From the NCBI GenBank assembly GCA_021604825.1, contig BQJS01000124.1, positions 1 through 14,485 on the forward strand: 14,485 nt of DNA. The letters run 5' to 3'. Below, one piece after another: positions 8,001-14,485 of this stretch. The position numbers and the translations under genes are program-made. Numbering within the stretch: position 1 is the stretch's first letter; every line of letters starts with the position of its first letter. Source of the DNA: Phycisphaerae bacterium (GTDB taxonomy: Bacteria > Planctomycetota > Phycisphaerae > UBA1845). Below the pieces are notes generated by a model, which was not told where the DNA came from, ran no database searches, and saw only the letters and a list, made by a program, of their open reading frames with translations.

Positions 8001-8501
8001 CAGTGCCGTGGCATCGACGATGCGGTCTTGGAGCGGCTCGATCCAATATGTTTGGTCATCGGGCAAGATGATTCGGGCAACGAGGCCGTCACCAGCCCAT
8101 CCACCAGCAACGACGCTTCCGGGGACGTTGGCCAAGGTTCCGCGAAACGTCGCAACCTCACCCATGTCAACTTCTTCAAGTCGACCGTCACCATGGTCTA
8201 TGAGCAACGTATAGTCAGGAGAAAACACACGGTGCGGAACAAGTATCATTTCTTGATTTTCGTCTCCGAGGCGAATCGTGACCGAGCCACTTCGGTTCTC
8301 GCCCTCCGGCACGCTTATTCGCTGAATGCTGAAATCGCGCAGTCTAAACTCGTTCGTAATTTCCGATGCCAGCGCTTTTTTGCGTTCAGCCGACACAACT
8401 TCACCACTTGCACTACCCGCGCTGATCAACAGACCAGCCCATGATGCGACGAAGAGTTGTAAACCGGTTGCTCCCAAATGGAGTTTCAAATCGAACTTCA
8501 T
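5052..8501 (-). CDS. Secreted metzincin-type zinc metalloprotease with Ig-like, Cys-rich and dockerin-like modules
   Basis: The protein has 1149 aa. A signal peptide spans residues 1-33 (basic start, hydrophobic 12-28). A propeptide-like region (about 55-190) resembles that of the M12B/reprolysin family and ends near a TCGT tetrad with Cys184, similar to a cysteine switch. The catalytic domain (about 212-400) has the zinc site HELGHNWSAPH at 350-360 and a Met-turn TMNP at 367-370. The usual metzincin glycine is Ser357. Next come a MAM/jelly-roll-like region (406-556, DDWFIDDINI), three Ig-like domains (about 565-647, 651-743, 745-838), Cys/Asp-rich repeats (843-1092) and a dockerin-like pair (1094-1149). 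The role is probably extracellular proteolysis; the substrate is unknown. The start chosen has AGAAAGG about 10 nt upstream. An in-frame ATG at 8726 would add 75 residues ahead of the signal peptide and is unlikely. Confidence 0.88.
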   Translation of the reverse strand: MKFDLKLHLGATGLQLFVASWAGLLISAGSASGEVVSAERKKALASEITNEFRLRDFSIQRISVPEGENRSGSVTIRLGDENQEMILVPHRVFSPDYTLLIDHGDGRLEEVDMGEVATFRGTLANVPGSVVAGGWAGDGLVARIILPDDQTYWIEPLQDRIVDATALEHIVYRSEDSLPHDGTCGTLDEEVAVFEERSSENGARGSGCGGGICVTDLACDADFEYFNDYGSVTNVQNRIGTVINAMNAQYESQVGITHQIVTIIVRTSQVYTSNDASTLLNQFGSRWQNNHTNISRDIAHLFTGKNLIAPTIGIARLSAICMPPDGGFGYGLVESDFNGNFSCATDLSAHELGHNWSAPHCSCPGNTMNPSITCANSFNASLTIPGIISYRDSRGCLSPFESGVTTLPFVDDFPSTTLDASKWTGIDGAESNTEGSGEPSASNSLNIDGNDQIRSAIIDTSVPLGLDVSYFWQRTGTGNSPEAGEDFFVEYLNNAQLWIELASYPGDGPDGDPYASESFELPTDALHDSFRLRFRGTSPNPGFDDWFIDDINIDGCYGATVSPQPQPAGGCPASNLQFTTIGSGGAPISYQWFKDDVMLNDGGGISGTTTDTLSISAISDPADEGDYHCEITNECGTLESNTVPLTVFDPVELTSQPPALVTGCTGEAELIIIEAVGDGLTYEWRRDGVLLTDGGNISGATTNILTISNIGPTDVAATPGYVCTVFDNCGNFIESTATELEIAGAEVTDQPVDDCVNDGESASFSSMFNVQGGFDTFLQWHKDGSPIVDGGNISGAFTNALTINPATVADEGGYSLRILVLGPNCALFSGEGQLTIDDCGCTLNSECEDGNPCTDDICDGVLGCINPNNTDLCDDGDACTTVDACSGGACVGSIPLDCDDTNPCTDDSCDSGTGCVNTDNADPCDDGDACTTVDVCDTGACVGSIPLDCDDTNPCTDDSCDSGTGCVNTDNTDPCDDGDACTTVDVCDTGACIGSIPLDCDDTNPCTDDSCDSGTGCVNTDNFDPCDDGDACTTVDQCDTGSCVGSTPLACDDGDFCNGIESCDSGSGCLPGLDPCDGSSWCDESGDACVPFGDGDINSDGSVDLLDFAGFQSCFGLLASGGCEALNLTGDGIVDIGDFEALEALLTGP
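5226..5975 (-). repeat. Cys/Asp-rich tandem repeats inside the metalloprotease gene
   Basis: Three 153-bp (51-aa) units lie at 5661-5813, 5508-5660 and 5355-5507, flanked by a degenerate first unit (5814-5975) and a shortened last one (5226-5351). Each unit holds DCDDTNPCTDDSCDSGTGC followed by DPCDDGDACTTVD and CDTGxCxGS. The pattern resembles the CTDC-type repeats first named in slime-mould proteins and also common in large secreted proteins of myxobacteria and planctomycetes. The even cysteine content suggests disulfide-braced modules, perhaps calcium-binding, that act as a stalk. Confidence 0.88.
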
Positions 8502-8847
8502 ACAATGAGCCTTTCTGCGTTTTCGGAGTCGCTGCCGGCGGCTGATCCACTTTGCATGCTTGGCAAGGTTGTGGAATGCATGCACTGCCGCTGATCGTCT
8601 AACCGATTCGTTCGGTTCGATATCCAGCGCCGACTTCAGCTGAGTTTCTTGATGATCATTGGGCGCATCGCAACGGTTGAACTTCGAGCCGACTGCAGAT
8701 GCTAAGACCAACACACACCAGTTCATTGTATTGGAGGTTGCAGGATTGATACAAGGTCAAAGGCGATTAGATGGCATGCGTCCGAATTGTTTCTCGGATA
8801 CTTCCATGACGAAGCGCAAGCATACAATTTGTCGAAATCGTCCGCGA
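8502..8847. other. Intergenic spacer between the two secreted-protein genes
   Basis: No gene is supported in these 346 bases. The protease frame stays open back to an ATG at 8726, but that extension has no family resemblance and would bury the signal peptide. A weak minus-strand promoter can be drawn: TACAAT (complement of 8725-8730) with TTGTAT (complement of 8749-8754) 18 nt upstream; the -10 is good and the -35 poor. No convincing terminator was found after the Asp-box gene. The spacer is long enough for separate transcription of the protease, but read-through from the upstream gene is not excluded. Confidence 0.5.
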
Positions 8848-11655
8848 TTATGGCCCCGTCGCGATCGGCGCATATGAGGACCAGTCGTCAAGGTTGATCA
8901 TGTCATCCAGATCGTCGATGTTTGCGCACGAACAGGCATTGTTGTACGCAACGTTTTGACCAAAACAGGCTTGGAATTGTTGGAAGTCCTGCAGGTCAAC
9001 ATCGTCGTCCATGTCGAAGTCACCAGGACTTTCACACACGCACGTATCGAGAAGCACGGTTACGGTGTCACTAAATTCTGAACAATTCGGTCCCAGCGAT
9101 AGCGCTCGAAGAGCATATCCGCCTTCGTTGGCAGCGGTGATGTCTTCAATAAACAGCGTATCCGTAAACGCACCACTAATGTCTCCTCCATCAACCAGCG
9201 GAACGCCATCTTTGTGCCATTGTTGAAAGATCGATAGTCCTCCCGCGTCGGCGATTGCGGTTAATGAAACATTGTCGCCCATGACGGCGCACGTTGGTGT
9301 CGGTTGAACGATGAAACTGGCATCACCAATGGCGAATGTCCCCGATTCCGATTCCTCCAAGCCACCGCAATCGTCGGTGACAACACAGTTGTAATCGTCG
9401 ATTTCAAATGCGCTGATATTCACAATGCTTAATTGGGAGGTGTTGACGTTTTCAAACGCGCCAGGTTGCTCGACAAGGGGCGTTCCATTTCGTTGCCATT
9501 GGAATGTCGGATTGTCACCGATGGTTTCAACCGCCAAAATCAGCGTGTTTCCCGTGCATGTCTGTGAAAGCGTGGCTGGCTGTTGCGCAATAGACACTGG
9601 TTCAAAAAGCGTCATCGAAGCCAAGTCGCTTTCCGTTGAAATGCATCCGGTACTGACCATGCACGAATAAAATCCGACGTCCGATGCATCTGCGTTTGTA
9701 ATGAGCAGGTTGGCTGTTTGGGTTCCGTTACCATCAACGCCTTCGACCAGTGGTGTGCCGTTTCGCATCCATTGATAAGTTAGTCCGGAAAGTGGCGACA
9801 CGACCGAGAAACTCGCATCGCCATCAGGGCAAACGGACTGGTCCGCTGGTGATGTCAACGTAGCGACCAACTCCGCCAATTGACATTCGTCCGGGACCAG
9901 ATTGACGTCGCAATCATTGCCGACCAAATCGCACTCATCCGGTACGGCATTCAGATTGCAGTCGTCGCTGGTCATGTTCAAAAGGTCGCAATCATCCGGG
10001 ACGCCGCTCGCGTTGCAGTCGGTTTCGCATTCGTCGGGAAAATTATTGTTGTTGCAGTCTTCGCTTGTTTGGTTTGCGACATCGCAGTCGTCGGGAACTC
10101 CCGTCGTATTGCAGTCGTCCTCACATTCATCTGGGAACATGTTTTTGTTGCAATCCAAGCTGGTTCCCAAGGCGATGTCATCCGAATCGTCGACGCCGTT
10201 TTGGTTGCAGTCAAAAGGATTGATTCGCAAATAGTAAACGTCCTGTTCGCCATTGAATGTTGCTGCATAGGCGATGCCAACGCCGATATTGTCTGAAACC
10301 ATGTCGTAATAGTCGCCAAGCTTGGATTGGTTTGGATATCCCAGGCTCTGGTCGAATGATGGACTGACGGGGATGTTCGGGGTGAATGACACGCCACCGT
10401 CCATCGATGTCGCATAGTACAATTCAGACCGACTGGCATCAGAGACAGCGCGGGTATCGTTGAAGATCACATCGATCCGCCCGTTGGGCGCTACCGACAT
10501 CGTTCCAAACCATTGAACAGCGTTTGTCGAGAGCGAGTCGTCGTTAACGCGAATAGGCGGATCCCAATTCAGCCCACCGTCCGTGCTGCGGGCGAACATG
10601 ACATCCAGCGGATCAGGACCGCGTGGATTCACAGACCCAAGAATGTACACATTCCCGTGAGTCGGCCCACCGGAATGATCGACGGCGATGCTCATTTGCC
10701 CCAGAAGGCCAGCCGGATTCACACCGCCTGACGAGGTGCTCCCGCCAAGAAAAACAGTTCTGACAGTTTCAAACACGGGTGTGGCAAGTGGGTCTTGCGC
10801 GTTTGACGATTTGATGACCGGCGCACCGCTTGCCGATGCACGTCCCGCTATGTACAGCGCTCCATCCGGACCGACTGCGAGTTGTCCGTGTATCGGAGTG
10901 AAAGGAATTGCTATCGGAGTTAGGTAACTGAATCCGCCATCCGTCGATCGAGTAAAGACGTTCGATCCGCAACAAGCAGCAACAGGACTCCACGAAATGT
11001 AGATGTTGCCTCTACCAAGGCCGTTCGTATGGTCAACCGTCATCCAGGCCTTGTCACCCCCGAATGCCGGAATGCGGGGACCCCACGTGACTCCGCCATC
11101 AATCGAGCGGAACATGTCGCATACAAACCCGGCATCCGTTCTCAGGCTGTAGTAATAGAACACGCCTTCGGGGCTGACGTTAAGCACGGGATCACTGCGA
11201 AACAATCCTGCTTCTATTCTCCCTGGAAAAGTCCATGTCGCTCCGTGGTCGTGACTGTACGCCCAGCCGGCTTGTCTGAAATTGGACGCGACGGAGTCAA
11301 ACTGCCGCCATCCGATTACAATTTCATTGGCATTTAGTGGATTGATCGCAATCGATGGCTCGTTCGCGGCGTCGCCGTTAAGGTTGGCACCTGAAAGGGA
11401 TGTGTTGACCTGGACCGAGACGTATGGACCGCGCGAAAATGTTTGGCGCAGTCCGTTACTCTCCGGCTGAACAGCACTGGGATTGGGCACGTACGGATCG
11501 TCAGGTTCTTCTGGCCGTTCGATGTGCTTGCTGTCAATTTGAGAAGCCGCTTGATATGCGTCGGTCTGGGAATCAGCATCAAGCGGTGCTGCAAACAAAG
11601 ATACCGTAGCTGCGGCCGACAGCAATTGGCACAAAGTCCTGAACGGCTTGGTCAT
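8848..11655 (-). CDS. Secreted Asp-box (BNR) beta-propeller-like protein with Ig-like and dockerin-like modules
   Basis: The protein has 935 aa. A signal peptide spans residues 1 to about 28. Residues about 76-478 look like a sialidase-fold beta-propeller with five Asp-box motifs: SHDHGATW 134-141, SIDGGVTW 184-191, STDGGFSY 237-244, STDGGLNW 357-364 and SMDGGVSF 417-424. Calcium-binding-type DCNxNxxPDEC repeats follow (481-591), then three Ig-like domains (about 596-684, 686-777, 781-870) and a dockerin-like module (877-930, with DMDDDVDLQDFQQFQACF). Asp boxes are structural and do not define an enzyme; no FRIP-type sialidase arginine motif was seen, so binding or a non-sialidase role is as likely. 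The chosen ATG has GGAG 7 nt upstream; a 17-codon longer start lacks support. The last Ig domain closely resembles that of the neighbouring protease. Confidence 0.85.
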   Translation of the reverse strand: MTKPFRTLCQLLSAAATVSLFAAPLDADSQTDAYQAASQIDSKHIERPEEPDDPYVPNPSAVQPESNGLRQTFSRGPYVSVQVNTSLSGANLNGDAANEPSIAINPLNANEIVIGWRQFDSVASNFRQAGWAYSHDHGATWTFPGRIEAGLFRSDPVLNVSPEGVFYYYSLRTDAGFVCDMFRSIDGGVTWGPRIPAFGGDKAWMTVDHTNGLGRGNIYISWSPVAACCGSNVFTRSTDGGFSYLTPIAIPFTPIHGQLAVGPDGALYIAGRASASGAPVIKSSNAQDPLATPVFETVRTVFLGGSTSSGGVNPAGLLGQMSIAVDHSGGPTHGNVYILGSVNPRGPDPLDVMFARSTDGGLNWDPPIRVNDDSLSTNAVQWFGTMSVAPNGRIDVIFNDTRAVSDASRSELYYATSMDGGVSFTPNIPVSPSFDQSLGYPNQSKLGDYYDMVSDNIGVGIAYAATFNGEQDVYYLRINPFDCNQNGVDDSDDIALGTSLDCNKNMFPDECEDDCNTTGVPDDCDVANQTSEDCNNNNFPDECETDCNASGVPDDCDLLNMTSDDCNLNAVPDECDLVGNDCDVNLVPDECQLAELVATLTSPADQSVCPDGDASFSVVSPLSGLTYQWMRNGTPLVEGVDGNGTQTANLLITNADASDVGFYSCMVSTGCISTESDLASMTLFEPVSIAQQPATLSQTCTGNTLILAVETIGDNPTFQWQRNGTPLVEQPGAFENVNTSQLSIVNISAFEIDDYNCVVTDDCGGLEESESGTFAIGDASFIVQPTPTCAVMGDNVSLTAIADAGGLSIFQQWHKDGVPLVDGGDISGAFTDTLFIEDITAANEGGYALRALSLGPNCSEFSDTVTVLLDTCVCESPGDFDMDDDVDLQDFQQFQACFGQNVAYNNACSCANIDDLDDMINLDDWSSYAPIATGP
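9883..10215 (-). repeat. DCNxNxxPDEC calcium-binding-type repeats inside the Asp-box gene
   Basis: Residues 481-591 of the Asp-box protein consist of about seven short units of the type DCNxNxxPDEC or DCNxxGVPDDCD. They differ in length because of small linkers such as LLNMTSD and VANQTSE. The regular Asp/Asn ligands and paired cysteines resemble thrombospondin type 3 or EF-hand-loop repeats and suggest calcium binding. They link the propeller to the Ig-like domains, so they probably form a stiff calcium-dependent linker. Confidence 0.8.
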
Positions 11656-11680
11656 TGTTCGGCTCCGGGATGTTGAAATG

Positions 11681-11753
11681 TCGTTGGTGCCCGGTGAAGC
11701 AACCACTAGGCTACTGGATCGTGGCTTGGATAGTCAACGATTTGCACCAACGA
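11681..11753. promoter_or_regulatory. Split 10-bp inverted repeat in the divergent promoter region
   Basis: TCGTTGGTGC at 11681-11690 and its exact complement GCACCAACGA at 11744-11753 are separated by 53 nt. The two arms bracket the predicted -35/-10 of the Asp-box gene. A perfect 10-bp match in about 125 bp is unlikely by chance. It could be a pair of regulator half-sites able to loop the promoter, or a long-range RNA stem if transcription starts upstream of both arms. No regulator is identified in the window. Confidence 0.4.
11708..11737 (-). promoter_or_regulatory. Candidate promoter of the Asp-box gene
   Basis: On the minus strand TTGACT (complement of 11732-11737, 5 of 6 to consensus) is followed 18 nt later by TAGCCT (complement of 11708-11713, 3 of 6 but with the key first, second and last bases). 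Initiation near 11701 would give a leader of about 45 nt ending in the GGAG ribosome site. The -10 is poor, so this is a tentative call. Confidence 0.35.
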
Positions 11754-11840
11754 GATAGCGTTGTCTGAACTTGTAAAGGCTTGTCTGAGCGAAGCGGCTC
11801 GCTAAATTGGATCTCAATTCTTGGGGCTTTGCATTTGAAC

Positions 11841-12854
11841 ATGACGTCCGACACCAATTCGATCAATTCAGTTTGGAGCCGCGCAGAGCGCGTTGTGCTG
11901 GCTCGTATTCCAACTCCAATTGAATCTTGCCAGTACCAATGGGGTGCGCATCAACTATTCATCAAGCGCGATGACCTGACCGATTGCCCAATGTCAGGCA
12001 ACAAGATTCGCAAACTTGAATATTTGGTTGGCGATGCACTAGCGCAGAATTGCGACACGCTGGTCACATGCGGTGGCATTCAGTCTAACCATGCTCGAGC
12101 CACGGCGATCGTCGCCCGGCGGTTGAATCTTGATTGCGTGTTGGTTCTTTCGGGCGAAATTCCTGAAACATACGACGGTAATTTAATGCTGTCGAAGATG
12201 AGTGGTGCTGACGTTCGCATTCATCCCGACGCAGACGGAGATGCGCGGGCTGAGCGGATGCACCGCGTTGCCGATGAACTTCGCGAGCAAGGTAGGCGGA
12301 CTTATGTCATTACGTCGGGTGGGTCGGACGAAGTTGGAGTGCTGGGATATGTCCGCGCCGCCGGTGAAATCGTTGAGGAATTAACGAATGCCGCACCCAA
12401 CGTCTCCAAAATCGTCGTGCCCGTGGGTAGTGGTGGCACCTACGTAGGCTTGCTTTTGGGCGCGAAGTTATTTGGCTTGAACGCGGAAATCATCGGTGCG
12501 ACAGTGGATGGCACGCCGGAATCCTGGCGACCAAAGCTGACGGAATACATGGACCGATCCGTTGCCCGTTGGCAGTTTGACGTTCGCTTCGACGCGAAAG
12601 ACATCAGACTCATACCAGCCGCCGGCAAGGGGTACGCCCTAAGCAGCGACGCGGAGATCGAATTCATCGCCGCGTTTGCCGGTTCGATTGGCGTTTATCT
12701 CGACCCTGTTTACACCGGAAAGACGCTGTACGCATTTGACGCAGCCGTCAAAGAAGGGCGCATCAAACTGGACGGCGACATTATGTTTGTACACACCGGC
12801 GGAATTTTTGGACTCTTTCCCCAACGTGAACTGCTCAATCAATTTATCAGTTAG
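11841..12854 (+). CDS. PLP-dependent D-cysteine desulfhydrase / ACC deaminase family enzyme
   Basis: This 337-aa cytoplasmic fold-type II PLP enzyme most likely cleaves D-cysteine (or a related D-amino acid) to pyruvate, sulfide and ammonia. Seen in the sequence: IPTPIE at 23-28, FIKRDDLT at 40-47, GNKIRKLE at 53-60 with the PLP lysine Lys55, CGGIQSNHARA at 77-87, the phosphate loop VGSGGT at 195-200, and HTGGIFGLFP at 318-327. The active-site segment reads DPVYTGK (288-294). ACC deaminases carry Glu after this tyrosine, while D-cysteine desulfhydrases carry Thr, which favours the latter (equivalent of dcyD). The exact substrate is inferred. A TTG start at 11781 would add 20 residues outside the family match; the ATG gives the usual length but has only a distant GGGG upstream. 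The M16 peptidase gene follows after 24 nt. Confidence 0.82.
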   Translation: MTSDTNSINSVWSRAERVVLARIPTPIESCQYQWGAHQLFIKRDDLTDCPMSGNKIRKLEYLVGDALAQNCDTLVTCGGIQSNHARATAIVARRLNLDCVLVLSGEIPETYDGNLMLSKMSGADVRIHPDADGDARAERMHRVADELREQGRRTYVITSGGSDEVGVLGYVRAAGEIVEELTNAAPNVSKIVVPVGSGGTYVGLLLGAKLFGLNAEIIGATVDGTPESWRPKLTEYMDRSVARWQFDVRFDAKDIRLIPAAGKGYALSSDAEIEFIAAFAGSIGVYLDPVYTGKTLYAFDAAVKEGRIKLDGDIMFVHTGGIFGLFPQRELLNQFIS

Positions 12855-12878
12855 AACTGATTCTAAGGAACCGTGAAA

Positions 12879-14485
12879 ATGAAAAGCCTGATCGCATCGG
12901 TGTGCTTGTTTTTGGCGTTGGCTGCAATGCCTGCTAGCGCCCAAAACGTAAGCTACGAAAAGTATGTGTTGGACAATGGCATGACCGTCATCCTGCACGA
13001 AGACCATACGCTTCCGGTCGCTTCTCTCAACATTTGGTATCGCGTGGGGGCCAAGGATGAAGCCGTCGGGCGATCCGGTTTCGCGCACCTGTTTGAGCAT
13101 CTGATGTTCATGGGCACGCGGCGCGTTCCCGGTGGCGACTTCGACACGATCATGGAATCCGGCGGTGGGTGGAACAACGCCACCACGAGCGAAGACCGTA
13201 CGAATTATTTTTCGATGGGACCGGCTGAACTGCTGCCGACGCTGCTTTGGTTGGATGCCGACCGACTTGAAGATCTTGGCAAGGAGATGACGCTCGAGAA
13301 ACTGAACAAGCAGCGGGCGGTTGTGCGCAACGAACGCCGACAGAGTGTCGAGAATGTGCCTTATGGCAAGGCGAACCTCGCAATCTACCAGATCATGTTT
13401 CCCGATGGTCACCCGTACCATGGAACCGTGATTGGTTCGCATGAAGATTTGGAAGCGGCGACGGTTGATGATGTCAAAAATTTCTTCGCAAAGTACTACG
13501 TGCCAAGCAACGCGTCGCTCGTCGTGGCCGGGGATTTTGATCCGAATGAAATCAAGGCGTTGGTCAATCAAATGTTTGGAACCCTGCCGCGCGGATCTGA
13601 AGTGATTCACGCCGAAGCCGATCCAGTGCAATGGGAAGGCGTGAAAACGTTGACTTATACCGATAACGTCCAAAACGCCCGCACGCATCTGGTCTATCAC
13701 AGCCCCGCGCGCTTCAAACCGGGCGACGCGGAAATGGACCTTGCGGCTGAGATCCTCGCATCGGGAATCTCCAGTCGACTCTATCAGGAATTGATTTACA
13801 AGAACGAACTGGCCACCGATGTGAGCGCGTATCAAGCGTCGATGTTGCTGGGTTCGCTGTTTTTTATCGAAGCCACCGCCAAGCCGGGTGTGGATTTGAA
13901 AACACTCGAAGATGCGATCGACCGCGCTGTCGCAACATTTTTGAAAGAAGGACCGACAAACGACGAATTGGAGCGACAGAAAGCACAACTTGAGTACAGC
14001 GCCGTTTCGGAACTGCAGTCGATTTTGAACAAAGCCGATCGCTTGAACATGTATGAGTTCTATTATGGCGAGCCCAATTCATTCAAAGCAGACCTCGATC
14101 GGTATCGCAATGCCACACCGGACACGGTGCGCGACGCGGCCCGCAATGTCCTGACAAACGACGCCCGCTTGGTCATGCGGGTTATTCCGGAAATCAAGAC
14201 CCCCGACGACAACCCGCGTGAAGCCAAGCCGGAATCCGCTTCGACGAAGGCGTTTGATCCGCCGACTCCCAACTCATTCAAGCTTTCCAACGGCATTCAG
14301 GTTCACCATTGGCAGCGCAGCGAATTACCCCTCGTGGAATTGCGATTCATGTGGCCAAGGGGTTCAGACTACGACCCACCAACTCAGTCGGGTCTATCGG
14401 CGCTCACAACGGAAATGTTGGACGAAGGTGCGGGCGAACGAAGTGCGATCGAATTCTCGGATCGGCTGGACGCACTGGGAGCGAG
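12879..14485 (+). CDS. Exported M16 family zinc peptidase (insulinase/pitrilysin-like), 3' truncated by the window end
   Basis: The frame stays open to the end of the window: 535 residues are visible. A signal peptide ends at ASA/Q (residues 1-21), so the enzyme is periplasmic or extracellular. The first M16 domain (about 28-210) has the inverted zinc motif HLFEH at 70-74 with the third ligand probably Glu152 in NERRQ, and the usual PYG at 161-163. A C-terminal M16 half follows (about 190-370, with SRLYQELIYKNELA at 299-312). From about 463 (PTPNSFKLSNGIQVHHWQR) a second M16 unit begins, with no zinc motif in the part seen; two-unit bacterial M16 proteins of about 900 aa are common. AAGGA lies 8 nt upstream of the ATG. 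Close spacing to the preceding enzyme gene suggests an operon. Confidence 0.93.
   Translation, partial: MKSLIASVCLFLALAAMPASAQNVSYEKYVLDNGMTVILHEDHTLPVASLNIWYRVGAKDEAVGRSGFAHLFEHLMFMGTRRVPGGDFDTIMESGGGWNNATTSEDRTNYFSMGPAELLPTLLWLDADRLEDLGKEMTLEKLNKQRAVVRNERRQSVENVPYGKANLAIYQIMFPDGHPYHGTVIGSHEDLEAATVDDVKNFFAKYYVPSNASLVVAGDFDPNEIKALVNQMFGTLPRGSEVIHAEADPVQWEGVKTLTYTDNVQNARTHLVYHSPARFKPGDAEMDLAAEILASGISSRLYQELIYKNELATDVSAYQASMLLGSLFFIEATAKPGVDLKTLEDAIDRAVATFLKEGPTNDELERQKAQLEYSAVSELQSILNKADRLNMYEFYYGEPNSFKADLDRYRNATPDTVRDAARNVLTNDARLVMRVIPEIKTPDDNPREAKPESASTKAFDPPTPNSFKLSNGIQVHHWQRSELPLVELRFMWPRGSDYDPPTQSGLSALTTEMLDEGAGERSAIEFSDRLDALGA

Noticed and set aside
8502..8726. 75-residue N-terminal extension of the metalloprotease
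   Set aside because: The segment is in frame, but it would place the signal peptide internally, and the ATG at 8501 has a good ribosome site.
8848..11655. Sialidase activity for the Asp-box protein
   Set aside because: Asp boxes are structural only and no catalytic arginine motif could be identified.
11841..12854. ACC deaminase identity for the PLP enzyme
   Set aside because: The active-site segment reads DPVYTGK; ACC deaminases have Glu where this protein has Thr.
12639..13988. 449-codon open frame on the minus strand
   Set aside because: It is antisense to the clear M16 peptidase gene, which has a signal peptide, ribosome site and HxxEH motif. The minus-strand product shows no recognisable domain.

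Overview
The window looks like a chromosomal segment from a planctomycete, most likely of the Phycisphaerae type. This is inferred from protein architecture, not from a marker gene. Two very large exported proteins end in dockerin-like aspartate-rich modules of the form DxDxDxxVDLxDFxxFQxCF. They also carry tandem Ig-like domains, Cys/Asp-rich tandem repeats and DCNxNxxPDEC calcium-binding-type repeats, a combination frequent in that group. No tRNA, rRNA, insertion sequence or CRISPR array was seen.

Region 1 (1-4349, + strand) is a cell-elongation cluster. It contains the tail of a HEAT-repeat protein, mreD, mrdA (the transpeptidase PBP2) and rodA (the SEDS glycosyltransferase). The last two overlap by 4 bases. 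Together they encode part of the rod complex that builds lateral peptidoglycan. Both PBP2 and RodA carry extra sequence on the periplasmic side compared with E. coli as I recall it.

Region 2 (4350-5051) is the spacer where rodA meets a cold-shock-protein gene convergently. It holds two inverted repeats and three perfect or near-perfect 18-bp tandem repeats. The csp gene (- strand) has its own plausible sigma70-type promoter and a leader of about 95 nt. A strong hairpin with a short T-run separates it from the next gene upstream.

Region 3 (5052-11655, - strand) holds two large genes for exported modular proteins: a metzincin-type metalloprotease (1149 aa) and an Asp-box (BNR) beta-propeller-like protein (935 aa). 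Both end in three Ig-like domains followed by a dockerin-like module. In the protease, Cys-rich 51-aa repeats lie between the last Ig domain and the dockerin-like module. In the Asp-box protein, the calcium-binding-type repeats lie before the Ig domains. They look like two effectors built on a common export or anchoring chassis.

Region 4 (11656-14485) is a divergent promoter region followed, on the + strand, by a PLP-dependent D-cysteine desulfhydrase-like enzyme and, 24 nt later, a signal-peptide-bearing M16 zinc peptidase that runs off the window end. A 10-bp inverted repeat brackets the predicted promoter of the Asp-box gene.

The most unusual material is the paired secreted proteins with their repeats and Ser-substituted zinc motif, and the matching periplasmic insertions in PBP2 and RodA. 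No clearly new defence or mobile system was recognised.
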